In this document: in pieces, positions 24,775 through 32,875 of the stretch | Layout of the letters: every line of letters starts with the position of its first letter | How positions within the stretch are numbered: the stretch's first letter is position 1 | Origin: CAYZMH01 sp964479445 | Lineage (GTDB): Bacteria > Bacteroidota > Bacteroidia > Bacteroidales > GCA-2748055 | Direction: 5' to 3' | DNA length: 36,069 nt | NCBI GenBank assembly: GCA_964479445.1 | Contig: CAYZMH010000022.1 | Coordinates: 1-36,069, forward strand | Position numbers and translations under genes: made by a program | Notes under the pieces: generated by a model | What the model saw: only the letters and a program-made list of their open reading frames with translations | Database searches by the model: none | Told to the model about the DNA's origin: nothing

Positions 24775-26322
24775 ATGAAAAAGTATATAACCTATTTTAC
24801 TGTTGCGTTACTTACCTTGTTTTTTACAAGTTGTGAGGACTTTCTAGATCTGCAACCACTCGACCAGGAAGTGTCATCGAACTTTTACCAGGACCAGGAG
24901 GATGCGATGCAGGCACTGGTTGCAATTTACGATGTATTGACCTACCAATCCACCCCGGGTGTATCCTGGGCTCCGTTTCTTACCGTTTCTGATATGCTCT
25001 CTGACGACGCATATGCAGGTGGATCGGATGCAAATGACGGGATGGATGAAAATGAGTTAAATACGTTTAATATTCCGGTAACAAACCTGTTAGTGCATGC
25101 CACCTGGATTAAAAACTACCTGGGTATATACCGGGCTAACCTTTATCTGGAGAAAATTGAAGGGATTGAAGCAACAGATGATTTTAAGCAGCGGACCATT
25201 GCCGAAGCAAAATTCCTGCGGGCCTATTTTTATTTCGAACAGGTAAGATTTTTTGAGAATATCCCATTGCTTACCTCTACCATAAAGGGTCCCTCAGAGT
25301 ATCAGCAAGAGCAAAACAATCCGGCGGAGGTATATGATCAAATCGCTCTAGACCTGGTTGATGCAGTAAAAGTGTTGCCCGAAATGATTCCTGCAGCTGA
25401 AGCTGGCCGCATATCAAAATGGGCTGCACAGGCTTTATTAGCAAGGGTATACCTGTTTTACAACGGGGTTTATGGTGTAGAATTGAATGCAGGTGAAACA
25501 ACAGTAGATCAGGATTTCGTGTTGAATTACCTTGAGGACCTGATTACAAATAGTGGCCATGGGTTATTTGCAAACTATGAAGATAATTTCAGGCTGGCGG
25601 GAGAATTTGGCGAAGAATCGGTTTTCGAGATCTCTCATGGCGATACACCTCCCTGGTGGGACTGGAACTATGTCAGAGGAGGCGCAGGAAATCTCGCTGC
25701 TCAAATGCAGGGTCCGCGTGTTACAGGCTCAGAGAATTGGGACAGGGGATGGAGTTTCGCACCGGTCAGTCAGAAGCTTGTGGATGATTTAACAGGCGAT
25801 CCTCGTTTTGAACATACAATCGTTTCCGAGGAAGATCTGGATGGCACACTCACAATCGGGTATCAGCATACCGGTTATTTTTCTAATAAATATACTTCCG
25901 ATGCCGAGCACTGGGGAGCAGATGGTCAGTTTGAACTGAACAGGACCTGTAATTACCGCGTGATACGTTTTTCAGATGTTCTTCTAATGGCTGCTGAACT
26001 GGGAAGTCCGAATGCCCAGCAGTATCTTGATGATGTTCGGGACAGAGTCGGATTGCCAAGTGTACCTGCCACTGAGGAGAATATATTGAGGGAACGGAGA
26101 CTTGAGTTGTCGCTCGAAGGATTAAGATATTTTGACCTGTTGAGGCAGGGAATTTCATACGCTGAACAAGAACTCACAAATTCTGTAAGGGGATCTAGCT
26201 ATGTGGGTGACCAGGAAATATTTGATGTTACCTTTGATCCCTCAACAAAAGGTTATCTTCCTATACCCCAAACAGAAATTGACCTCTCAGAAGGAACCCT
26301 GGTTCAGAATGAAGGCTATTGA
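24775..26322 (+). CDS. SusD-like surface glycan-binding lipoprotein
   Basis: A 515-residue lipoprotein from ATG 24775, which follows a purine-rich AGGAAGGAC and opens MKKYITYFTVALLTLFFTSC with Cys20; a longer in-frame start inside susC would spoil the signal peptide. The SusD fold is recognisable from DFLDLQPLDQEVSSNFYQDQEDAMQALVAIYD near the N-terminus, the tetratricopeptide-like AEAKFLRAYFYFEQVRFFENIPLL, RISKWAAQALLARVYLF, and the C-terminal LRERRLELSLEGLRYFDLLRQ and GYLPIPQTEIDLS. It closes the SusC channel as a lid and captures oligosaccharide. It is the last gene of the plus-strand arm and is followed at once by a terminator shared with the convergent regulator. Confidence 0.95.
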   Translation: MKKYITYFTVALLTLFFTSCEDFLDLQPLDQEVSSNFYQDQEDAMQALVAIYDVLTYQSTPGVSWAPFLTVSDMLSDDAYAGGSDANDGMDENELNTFNIPVTNLLVHATWIKNYLGIYRANLYLEKIEGIEATDDFKQRTIAEAKFLRAYFYFEQVRFFENIPLLTSTIKGPSEYQQEQNNPAEVYDQIALDLVDAVKVLPEMIPAAEAGRISKWAAQALLARVYLFYNGVYGVELNAGETTVDQDFVLNYLEDLITNSGHGLFANYEDNFRLAGEFGEESVFEISHGDTPPWWDWNYVRGGAGNLAAQMQGPRVTGSENWDRGWSFAPVSQKLVDDLTGDPRFEHTIVSEEDLDGTLTIGYQHTGYFSNKYTSDAEHWGADGQFELNRTCNYRVIRFSDVLLMAAELGSPNAQQYLDDVRDRVGLPSVPATEENILRERRLELSLEGLRYFDLLRQGISYAEQELTNSVRGSSYVGDQEIFDVTFDPSTKGYLPIPQTEIDLSEGTLVQNEGY

Positions 26323-26349
26323 TTATTAATGCCAGTGGTATACATTGTG

Positions 26350-26384
26350 ATCAGATGGCCTTTTTCGGGCCATCTGATTTTTTT
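26350..26384 (+). terminator. terminator after susD-like gene
   Basis: ATCAGATGGCC (26350-26360) and GGCCATCTGAT (26368-26378) form a perfect 11-bp stem with a 7-nt loop, followed by seven T's (26378-26384). It overlaps the stop codon of the convergent regulator gene. Confidence 0.9.
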
Positions 26385-29286
26385 ATATATCCATCAGGTA
26401 CTGGGTAAGATTCATATCCCGGTTTAATGCTAACTTTTTTCGAAGGCGGTACCTGCTGATTTCCACACCGCGCACAGAGATATTCATCAGGGGAGCAATC
26501 TCCTTGGTGGAGATATTCATTCTTAAATAGGCACTCAGCCTTAATTCTTTAGGTGAAAGATCAGGGTGTTTCTCTTTTAATCGTTTCAAAAACTCCTGGT
26601 GCACTTCGTCAAAATACCGGTCGAATACAGCCCAGTTCTGTTCATTTTGAATATCCCTGTCAATTTTTCTGCTGATCTTCTTGAGTTCCTGCTCCACGAA
26701 ATCACTCTTTGCTTTTTTGCTGAGTTTTGAAAGCTCCATTTTCATGTTGTTCAGGAACTGGTTCTTATGAATGATGTGATAGGTTGTATTGGCGAGCTCT
26801 TTGTTTTTATGCTTCATGTCGGCACGCAGTTTTTCAATGCGCAGTTTTTCTACCTCGCGTTCGGCCGATAACCGCTCCTCGGTGAGCTTTTGCTCTTTGA
26901 TCTGGAATGCGGCGGTATGTTTTTCCTTTTCGTGGGTACGCACTCTTTCAATCCTCCTTCTTACCAGGTAGGCTGCCGATATGGCCATGATCAACAGCAG
27001 AGCGATATACATTGCCATTGCCCTGCCGGAACGGTAGAACGGGGTTTCAATGACGAAGGTAAACCGGTCGGTGCTGCTCTCGTTATTATAAATATTCTTT
27101 GCTTTTACTTCAAACGTGTAATGTCCGTCAGGCAGGTTGTTGAACTCTTTCTGATTGGATGGATCCCATTCCGACCATTCATTATCAAACCCCCTGAGCC
27201 TGTAACTGTAGTGAATGTTACCGGCGTTCTCCAGGTCTGTGCAGTGATACGTAAACGCAAGGGTATTCCACTGGTATTTAACCCGGTACTGTTCTTCTGT
27301 GCTCTCTTTATCTAAATCACCGTTTCCTCTCCTGGTCCAGAGAGAATCATTCCCGTTGGAAGAGATTCTCACCTCCTTGATAAAGGTCCGGGTAGGAGGG
27401 AAGTACTCTTTGGTAACCGAGGGATCAAAGTGGATCAGCCCTTTAACAGTTCCGATAAATGTATTCTCAAAATCATGCGTATAGATATTATCATAGGTGT
27501 TGATCAGTAAGTTGCTTACCGAGAGAAAAGGGGTGAAAATGTTGGTATAGGTCCCGTCTTCCAGTAACCTGTAAACTCCCATTTTGTCGGGGGTGAAGTA
27601 CCAGTAATTCCCGCGGTCGTCGGTATGCAGGTAATTGAGCTTGGTGAGTTCCGCAAAGAAATCCGAAATCTCATTTGAAAGATCAAATCGGTCTGCCTTA
27701 TGGTTATAAACAAAGAACCCGGAAGAGGTAGATACAAAGAACTTTCCTTTAAAGGTATGGATCATAAAGGGAAGTGATCCGGTAATTCCCTCTTCATTGC
27801 CATAATTCTTTACGATTTTTACCGAGTCGAGATCCTCGGTGAGCTCTATTTTGTAGAGTCCTTCATAATCATGGCTGATCCAGATGGTGTTGTCCTGACT
27901 AATAACTTTGCGGGCTGAAAACCCAAGACCTTTTACCGTATTCTTCAGTTTCCAGTGTCTGTCTGGGCCGGATTCAAATATCGATATGCCATCGTAGGTG
28001 CCGCTGAAAAGCAGGTCCGGATACCCTTCCAGTCTGAAAAAATTCCAGGTTCCCCTGGTGTTATCAATCCGAACCGCTCTCTCCTGTTCGATCCTGAAAG
28101 CTCCCCTGTTGTGACCGCAGAGCAACTCCCCCCCGATATTCTGCAGGCACCACACCTGGCCTTCGGAATTAGTTACCATTTCAAATTCAATGTCCATGGG
28201 ATCGGTAATATCTTCCATCTCTTTGACAAACAACCCCTGGTTGGTACCGACATAAAGTTTATTCTTGAAGACAATGCTTGCATATACCGTTTCAATGTTA
28301 AAATTATAGTTGATAAGGGATATGGGCAGACTGGTTTTCAGGTAGTCGATCCCGTTATCCAGGCCAAGCCAGAGATTCTCCTGCCGGTCATAATACATCG
28401 AAAGGATCGTATTGTTCTGAAGTCCCTTGGACCGATTGAGATGTTGGGTAATATTACCCTTCCGGTCGGTAATGAATACCCCATTGTTAACGGTGCCAAA
28501 TATATATTGTCCATTGGTTACCAGGCCTCTGTATAACTTGTGTTCCAGTGCAGGTCCGTTTATCTCCCGGTCCCAGGGTTGAATGCCCGTATCATCCAGG
28601 AGGTAAAGTCCGTTGGAAAAGGTGCCGATCAGCAGTTGATCCGGTATATGTGGTAAGATGAACCGGATCTCATCCTCTGTGAAAAGAGGATTTTCAGAAA
28701 GGGTTTCCCATTGCCCGTCGCTGTATGCCCGGAGTCCGACCTCTTTTTCAACCACATAGTAAACACTATCCACAAAATAGGAAAAACCAAACCGTGTCCC
28801 GGGCTTAACAACTTCTATGGTATCATTATCATAAATGAAAAGGTATTCATAACTCTGGAACAGGATCCCGCGGGAGGTTTGGTAGATCTTCCATACATCA
28901 TCAAACGTTCGTAGCTTTTCCGGAATCAGGTGATTTAAAGAGGTGTAGGTTGTGGTCCCCGAGGAGTCTTTTTGCAGGTACCCGATTTCCGTATAGGCTC
29001 CCACATAGATCCTGTCGTCATCCCCCAGGCAAAGGGATCGCACAATGGATTTGTTCTCAACGGGAAACAGATCCCAGTCTTCACCATCGAACCGGAGTAC
29101 GCCCTCATTGTTGGCAATATAGATACTTCCCTCCCTGTCCTGAACCATATCCCAATTCTGGGTTCCTCCTTTCGTTTGTTCTGCAGAAATGTTCTGAATC
29201 AAAGGAAGACCAATGGATTTGATTTGTCCGGTTAACGATTGTATGCCAGTAAACAGGATAACGATGCAGGCAATGATGTATTTCAT
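26383..29286 (-). CDS. membrane-spanning PUL regulator: propeller, Y_Y_Y, LuxR-type HTH
   Basis: A 967-residue one-protein sensor. A signal-like N-terminus is followed by propeller repeats (about 40-640; for example GSIYIANNEGVLRFDG, ENLWLGLDNGIDYL), a Y_Y_Y domain (about 690-747; YSYRLRGFDNEWSEWD, GHYTFEVKAKNIYNN), a transmembrane helix (about 757-775), a long coiled coil (about 780-885) and a LuxR-like helix-turn-helix (about 908-955; LSPKELRLSAYLRMNISTKEIAPLMNIS). The outer part is that of hybrid two-component PUL sensors, but histidine-kinase and receiver domains are absent, so signalling must go straight from the periplasmic sensor to DNA. It most likely senses an oligosaccharide in the periplasm and activates the convergent SusCD arm and the divergent enzyme arm. 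Confidence 0.88.
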   Translation of the reverse strand: MKYIIACIVILFTGIQSLTGQIKSIGLPLIQNISAEQTKGGTQNWDMVQDREGSIYIANNEGVLRFDGEDWDLFPVENKSIVRSLCLGDDDRIYVGAYTEIGYLQKDSSGTTTYTSLNHLIPEKLRTFDDVWKIYQTSRGILFQSYEYLFIYDNDTIEVVKPGTRFGFSYFVDSVYYVVEKEVGLRAYSDGQWETLSENPLFTEDEIRFILPHIPDQLLIGTFSNGLYLLDDTGIQPWDREINGPALEHKLYRGLVTNGQYIFGTVNNGVFITDRKGNITQHLNRSKGLQNNTILSMYYDRQENLWLGLDNGIDYLKTSLPISLINYNFNIETVYASIVFKNKLYVGTNQGLFVKEMEDITDPMDIEFEMVTNSEGQVWCLQNIGGELLCGHNRGAFRIEQERAVRIDNTRGTWNFFRLEGYPDLLFSGTYDGISIFESGPDRHWKLKNTVKGLGFSARKVISQDNTIWISHDYEGLYKIELTEDLDSVKIVKNYGNEEGITGSLPFMIHTFKGKFFVSTSSGFFVYNHKADRFDLSNEISDFFAELTKLNYLHTDDRGNYWYFTPDKMGVYRLLEDGTYTNIFTPFLSVSNLLINTYDNIYTHDFENTFIGTVKGLIHFDPSVTKEYFPPTRTFIKEVRISSNGNDSLWTRRGNGDLDKESTEEQYRVKYQWNTLAFTYHCTDLENAGNIHYSYRLRGFDNEWSEWDPSNQKEFNNLPDGHYTFEVKAKNIYNNESSTDRFTFVIETPFYRSGRAMAMYIALLLIMAISAAYLVRRRIERVRTHEKEKHTAAFQIKEQKLTEERLSAEREVEKLRIEKLRADMKHKNKELANTTYHIIHKNQFLNNMKMELSKLSKKAKSDFVEQELKKISRKIDRDIQNEQNWAVFDRYFDEVHQEFLKRLKEKHPDLSPKELRLSAYLRMNISTKEIAPLMNISVRGVEISRYRLRKKLALNRDMNLTQYLMDI

Positions 29287-29677
29287 CTTTCCATTACTAG
29301 TTCAGTGGTGTGCCTGTTTGAAGAATATGGAATTCACTCATAAACCTCAATTAACCACAAATATAGATATTTATTTTAATAAGAGTACCGAGTCGGATAA
29401 AATGAAATGGAACGGGGTTACTCCTTTATGAGAGAGGTATAAGTTGTAGTCAGAGGTATTCACTGATGAGGTAAGCATGATCAAAGTGAAAACAGCAATT
29501 GGCGGTCTTTCCTGCAATGACCGCAATGGCATTAACCATTACGCTGCGGGATAAAAGTGAGCGGACCGGGGATTCGGACTACCGGATCAGAATCCCGGTC
29601 ATACAGCCTACGGTTTTACCAGGTTGGCGGAGTTTTCGCCAAACCTGCCGAGAAAAGCAGGGCATTCGGGGATGATT
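29287..29677. other. 390-bp non-coding stretch between regulator and AbrB-like gene
   Basis: It contains the regulator -7 box and, towards its right end, two imperfect inverted repeats: ACCGGGGATTC with GAATCCCGGT around 29563-29600, and GGTTGGCG with CGCCAAACC around 29621-29645. The second could terminate or stabilise the AbrB-like transcript. No supported gene or tRNA was found. Confidence 0.45.
29358..29365 (-). promoter_or_regulatory. -7 box of the PUL regulator gene
   Basis: TATATTTG on the minus strand is an exact TAnnTTTG box, about 70 nt upstream of the regulator ATG. The upstream TTTG box is missing or very weak. Confidence 0.4.
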
Positions 29678-29863
29678 TTACTCCTCCTCGCTCCAGTCTG
29701 TGATAAGAATTCCGTCGCCGTATCGTTTTGCTTCCAGTTTTTGTTTGGCTTTCCATCCAAGCTCCCGTACCATATTAATGGGGAGGATGACAGAATAACT
29801 GGTTCCGCCCGAACCACGGGTAAGGTTACGAATGTTCTCGTTCTCAAATTTTCTTCGTGCCAT
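29678..29863 (-). CDS. AbrB/MazE/SpoVT-fold small DNA-binding protein
   Basis: A 61-residue protein from ATG 29863 (64 residues if the ATG at 29872 is used). The core NLTRGSGGTSYSVILPINMVRELGWKAKQKLEAKRYGDGILITDW follows the swapped-hairpin AbrB pattern: a beta strand, LP-x-x-x-VRELGW helix, and a GDGILI closing strand. Such proteins dimerise and bind DNA, either as stand-alone transition regulators or as antitoxins that repress their own promoter. No toxin-like gene lies beside it, so it looks like an orphan. Four 12-bp ATAYRTAT-type units lie exactly at and before its start (29867-29914) and are the likely operator; this makes the inner ATG at 29863 the better start. Confidence 0.75.
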   Translation of the reverse strand: MARRKFENENIRNLTRGSGGTSYSVILPINMVRELGWKAKQKLEAKRYGDGILITDWSEEE

Positions 29864-29866
29864 GAT

Positions 29867-29914
29867 ATACATATTTTAATACATATTTAAATACGTATAA
29901 AAATATGTATATTT
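29867..29914 (-). repeat. four-unit 12-bp repeat array, probable autoregulatory operator
   Basis: Read on the plus strand, the units are ATACATATTTTA (29867-29878), ATACATATTTAA (29879-29890), ATACGTATAAAA (29891-29902) and ATATGTATATTT (29903-29914). All share an ATAYRTAT core in strict 12-bp register. ATACATATTT (29879-29888) and AAATATGTAT (29901-29910) are also perfect inverted repeats around the palindrome ATACGTAT. Confidence 0.65.
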
Positions 29915-29971
29915 TACTTACGTGTCAAATTTTAAAACGGAAAAAAGTTCATCGCTTATCCGGTTACTTAC

Positions 29972-30520
29972 CTACATTGGGTTATAGGACATATCAACAG
30001 TGATCTCAACGTTTTCAGCAAGTCTTTTTCTTACAAGGCGGGGGATTTTGATGTCATACTTCTCCGGCTGCAGCATAAAGACGGCATTGGCTTCGATACC
30101 TTCACCGGTAACGCTGATGGTTCCTTCAGCTGAGACTTCCCTGGTTACCCCGTGAATAGACATGTCTCCGGTAACCATCACAGGGTAGGTACCCTTTTTT
30201 TGATAGTTCACACTGTCATTATTTGTGATCATGCCTTTATAGGTGGCTTTGGGGAATTTATCGGATTCCACGTAATTATTATTGAAATGTTTCTGCATCA
30301 GTTTTTTAGGAAAAATGAAATCGGTCATCTTCAGAGTGAATACGATTTCGCCTGTTGAGGAATTGATAATGCTTCCCACGCTGGTATTTTTTGCAGTAAT
30401 ATCCTCCAGAGGCGTATGCGAGTAAAAGGTAATCTTTCCCTCTTTTGTAAAAAAGTTTTCCTGTCCGTAAGCAGACAGGAAGAGGGGTGCAATAACGAAC
30501 AACAATAGTATTTTTTTCAT
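29972..30520 (-). CDS. YceI-family periplasmic protein
   Basis: A 182-residue secreted protein from ATG 30520 (MKKILLLFVIAPLFLSAYGQ); an in-frame TTG at 30532 is less likely. The YceI lipocalin-like domain fills the mature chain: GKITFYSHTPLEDITAKNTSVGSIINSSTGEIVF, FPKATYKGMI, MVTGDMSIHGVTREVSAEGTI. YceI proteins bind isoprenoid-type lipids in a hydrophobic barrel; their cellular job in Bacteroidetes is not settled. It begins 24 bp after the stop of the DUF5777 gene and both read the same way, so they form a two-gene operon. Confidence 0.88.
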   Translation of the reverse strand: MKKILLLFVIAPLFLSAYGQENFFTKEGKITFYSHTPLEDITAKNTSVGSIINSSTGEIVFTLKMTDFIFPKKLMQKHFNNNYVESDKFPKATYKGMITNNDSVNYQKKGTYPVMVTGDMSIHGVTREVSAEGTISVTGEGIEANAVFMLQPEKYDIKIPRLVRKRLAENVEITVDMSYNPM

Positions 30521-30544
30521 AACGCTCTTCAAAGTTTGATCTGT

Positions 30545-31441
30545 TTAACGAATACTGAATACGCGGGAGATATTGAACCCGAAATGAATATCTCCATCCA
30601 GCCACCTCCCTGTTGTTCCGCCGATAATACCCTGCTCGGTCATGGCCAGTGAATTGGTGAATATAAGCTGAAAAACATGACCCCCTGTTTCCAGGTCAAA
30701 ACCAATGGAGAGTGGATGGCGCAGATCGGCGGTGTTCAATTGGGGTTTATAGTTTAGCAGGCGGAAGTATTCAATGTTCAGCGAAACATTGCTCGTAATT
30801 TTCACACCCACCCCTGTCCCCATGGCAAACAGGTCTGTTTGCTCCAATACGGATGAGATGGGGGTTCTGCGCAGATATGAGGGGGCAATTTGAAGGGAGA
30901 TCATATTAAAAAAGCGCCGTGCAATTAACACCTGGTGAACATGCTCCAGGCGTTGTGCAAACCGGTAATCATCAAAATCTTTCAGGTATCGGAGGGTATT
31001 GATGTACAATCCCGACTGCAATGCAATAGATAAGGGAAATGGGTCGGATCCCGAGGCCTGTTTGAATGTGTTGATCCGGATAAAGCCGTCGTAGGTTTTT
31101 TCATAGGTACCCCGCCCGATCCCGGCCATCAGCCAGTCTGTTACAGCGTACTCCAGGCTGAGATGAATATTGGCATAATCAAGTCCCCAGAATTCGTATG
31201 CCCCCTGGTTGAGTGTGCCGAAGCGGTGTTCCACCCTGAAATCAAGGGTTCCTGCAGGGAGCATGTAAACCGAGTGGCTGTTAATGAGGGTAGCAGACCG
31301 GAAGATAGCCGGGTAGGTAGTCTCTTCCTGCCCCATTTTTTCATTTAACAGGGAGTCCAGATTCTGTCCGCACAATTCTGGTTGAATTCCTGCAAAAAGT
31401 AGTGGTAACAGCAATAACTTGTTCACAATGATCGATTTCAT
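30545..31441 (-). CDS. DUF5777-family outer-membrane beta-barrel protein
   Basis: A 298-residue protein with a signal peptide (to about QPELCGQN) and alternating hydrophobic strands. The segments INSHSVYMLPAGTLDFRVEHRFG near the N-terminus and GGHVFQLIFTNS with GDIHFGFNISRVF at the C-terminus match the DUF5777 beta-barrel family as I recall it; the chain ends in alternating aromatic residues, as outer-membrane barrels do. Function is unknown. The family is often found beside YceI-type proteins in Bacteroidetes, and the YceI gene follows by 24 bp here, so the pair may handle a lipid or quinone-like ligand at the envelope. That is inference. Confidence 0.75.
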   Translation of the reverse strand: MKSIIVNKLLLLPLLFAGIQPELCGQNLDSLLNEKMGQEETTYPAIFRSATLINSHSVYMLPAGTLDFRVEHRFGTLNQGAYEFWGLDYANIHLSLEYAVTDWLMAGIGRGTYEKTYDGFIRINTFKQASGSDPFPLSIALQSGLYINTLRYLKDFDDYRFAQRLEHVHQVLIARRFFNMISLQIAPSYLRRTPISSVLEQTDLFAMGTGVGVKITSNVSLNIEYFRLLNYKPQLNTADLRHPLSIGFDLETGGHVFQLIFTNSLAMTEQGIIGGTTGRWLDGDIHFGFNISRVFSIR

Positions 31442-31551
31442 AGCACAAGATGGTTTCGCGAATGAAGATTATTAACTAAACAATTGCCGTGGAGCATGGT
31501 TCATTATTGTCAGGTTCCAGCGAACCATCTTTTCAGGACCCCGGGAACTTC

Positions 31552-31580
31552 AAAAAAAAACAGGAGCAATTTTGCTCCTG
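31552..31580 (-). terminator. intrinsic terminator after galM
   Basis: CAGGAGCA (31561-31568) and TGCTCCTG (31573-31580) pair around a 4-nt loop. On the minus strand the hairpin is followed by nine T's (31552-31560), placing it about 30 nt after the galM stop. Confidence 0.85.
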
Positions 31581-31609
31581 TCTTCTTGCGCACGGGGGAT
31601 GATAAAGAT

Positions 31610-32761
31610 TCAGTCTGCTTTTTTCTCCCCGGCTGTGGTGAATCGATAGATGGTTTTCGATGTAAACTCCTCTCCGGGGCGGAGGATGGTATCTGGAAAA
31701 TCAGGCTGGTTGGGTGAATCAGGAAAATGCTGGGTCTCCAGGCAGATGCCACTGTGTTTTTCATATACAAAGTCACCCGATTTCAGGCTGCCATCCAGGA
31801 AATTGCCCGAATATACCTGGATTCCGGGCTGCGTGGTTTCCACTTCAAGGATCCTTCCGCTTCCGGGATCCTCCAAGCGGGCTGCCAGGGCAAGTTCCCC
31901 GGGTTTCTTATCCAGTACAAAGTTATGATCATACCCCCCTGCGGTCTGATCGATCCGTTTACCGATCGTGTGGGATTCGCGGAAATCAAATGGAGTGTCA
32001 TCCACGGGAGCGATCTCCCCGGTCGGAATTAACTCCTTATTGACGGGTGTATAGGCGGATGCGTTCAGTGCCAGCCGGTGGTCGAGGATAGTACCCCCTC
32101 CGGCGAGGTTAAAATAGGTGTGGTTGGTCAGGTTAATGGGAGTGGCCTTATCGGTGACAGCATGATAGCTTATGTGCAGTTCATTTCCTGTTAACTCATA
32201 CAGCACGGTGACATTGACATTTCCGGGATACCCCTCTTCCATGTCCACGCTGGTGTATTCCAGTTCCAGTGCTTCCCCGTTTTCGGTTTCAATAATTGCG
32301 GCATCCCACAGTACGTCGTCAAAACCGATCACTCCGCCATGCAGGGTATTATTTCCGTTGTTGATGGCCAGGGTATAGGTCTTTCCGTCCAGTGTGAAGC
32401 TTCCTTTTGCAATGCGGTTGGCAAATCTCCCGATCAGTGCACCGAAATTGGGGTGGCCGGCCAGGTATTGTTTCAGGTTGTCGAATCCCAGGGCGATATT
32501 ATCCAGTTCCCCCTTTGTGTCGGGTGCCAGGATCTCGGTAATAATTCCGCCGTAATTGGTGATCTTCATAGTAATGTCACCGGGGGAGGTGAGGGTGTAC
32601 AGGTAGGTACTGTCCCCGTCAGGCATCAAACCGAAAAAGGTTCTGGAAATGGTTGTTCCGGGGGGCGTGGTATCATCCTGTTTTTTCGAATTACAACCCG
32701 CTGAGCCAATCATGAAAATAAAGACAGTAAGGGTCATCACATAAGGAGTTGTTTTTTTCAT
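31610..32761 (-). CDS. galM: aldose 1-epimerase (galactose mutarotase), lipoprotein
   Basis: A 383-residue enzyme with lipoprotein signal ending IGSAGC (Cys23), so it acts outside the cytoplasm, unlike the enteric GalM. The GalM fold is clear: NYGGIITEILAPD, GRFANRIAKGSF, NNTLHGG (H141), NLTNHTYFNLAG (catalytic H214) and CLETQHFPDSPN (catalytic base E342). It interconverts alpha and beta anomers of free hexoses, which can speed uptake by anomer-specific porters. It stands alone between its own terminator and the pyrC end. It is only 5 kb from the laminarin PUL, where glucose released outside would need mutarotation, but nothing ties its regulation to that locus. Confidence 0.92.
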   Translation of the reverse strand: MKKTTPYVMTLTVFIFMIGSAGCNSKKQDDTTPPGTTISRTFFGLMPDGDSTYLYTLTSPGDITMKITNYGGIITEILAPDTKGELDNIALGFDNLKQYLAGHPNFGALIGRFANRIAKGSFTLDGKTYTLAINNGNNTLHGGVIGFDDVLWDAAIIETENGEALELEYTSVDMEEGYPGNVNVTVLYELTGNELHISYHAVTDKATPINLTNHTYFNLAGGGTILDHRLALNASAYTPVNKELIPTGEIAPVDDTPFDFRESHTIGKRIDQTAGGYDHNFVLDKKPGELALAARLEDPGSGRILEVETTQPGIQVYSGNFLDGSLKSGDFVYEKHSGICLETQHFPDSPNQPDFPDTILRPGEEFTSKTIYRFTTAGEKKAD

Positions 32762-32875
32762 AGGTATTTTGGTATTGGTTACAAATTGATTTTAAGGATT
32801 GCGAAAGGTATGGGTTACGCCAGGCTGAATTACTTATATGGTATCATCGGGAACGGTTCTTCCCGGAATGATTGG

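Noticed and set aside
29563..29600. tRNA-like GATTC...GAATCC arrangement
   Set aside because: No acceptor, D or anticodon arm can be drawn around it; it is just an imperfect inverted repeat.
31450..31528. ATGGTTC/GAACCAT inverted repeat upstream of the DUF5777 gene
   Set aside because: The arms are 7 bp with a 19-nt gap, and no matching site or regulator was found; kept only as a note.
32848..32866. CGGGAA/TTCCCG hairpin downstream of pyrC
   Set aside because: No T tract follows on the minus strand, so it is not a convincing terminator.
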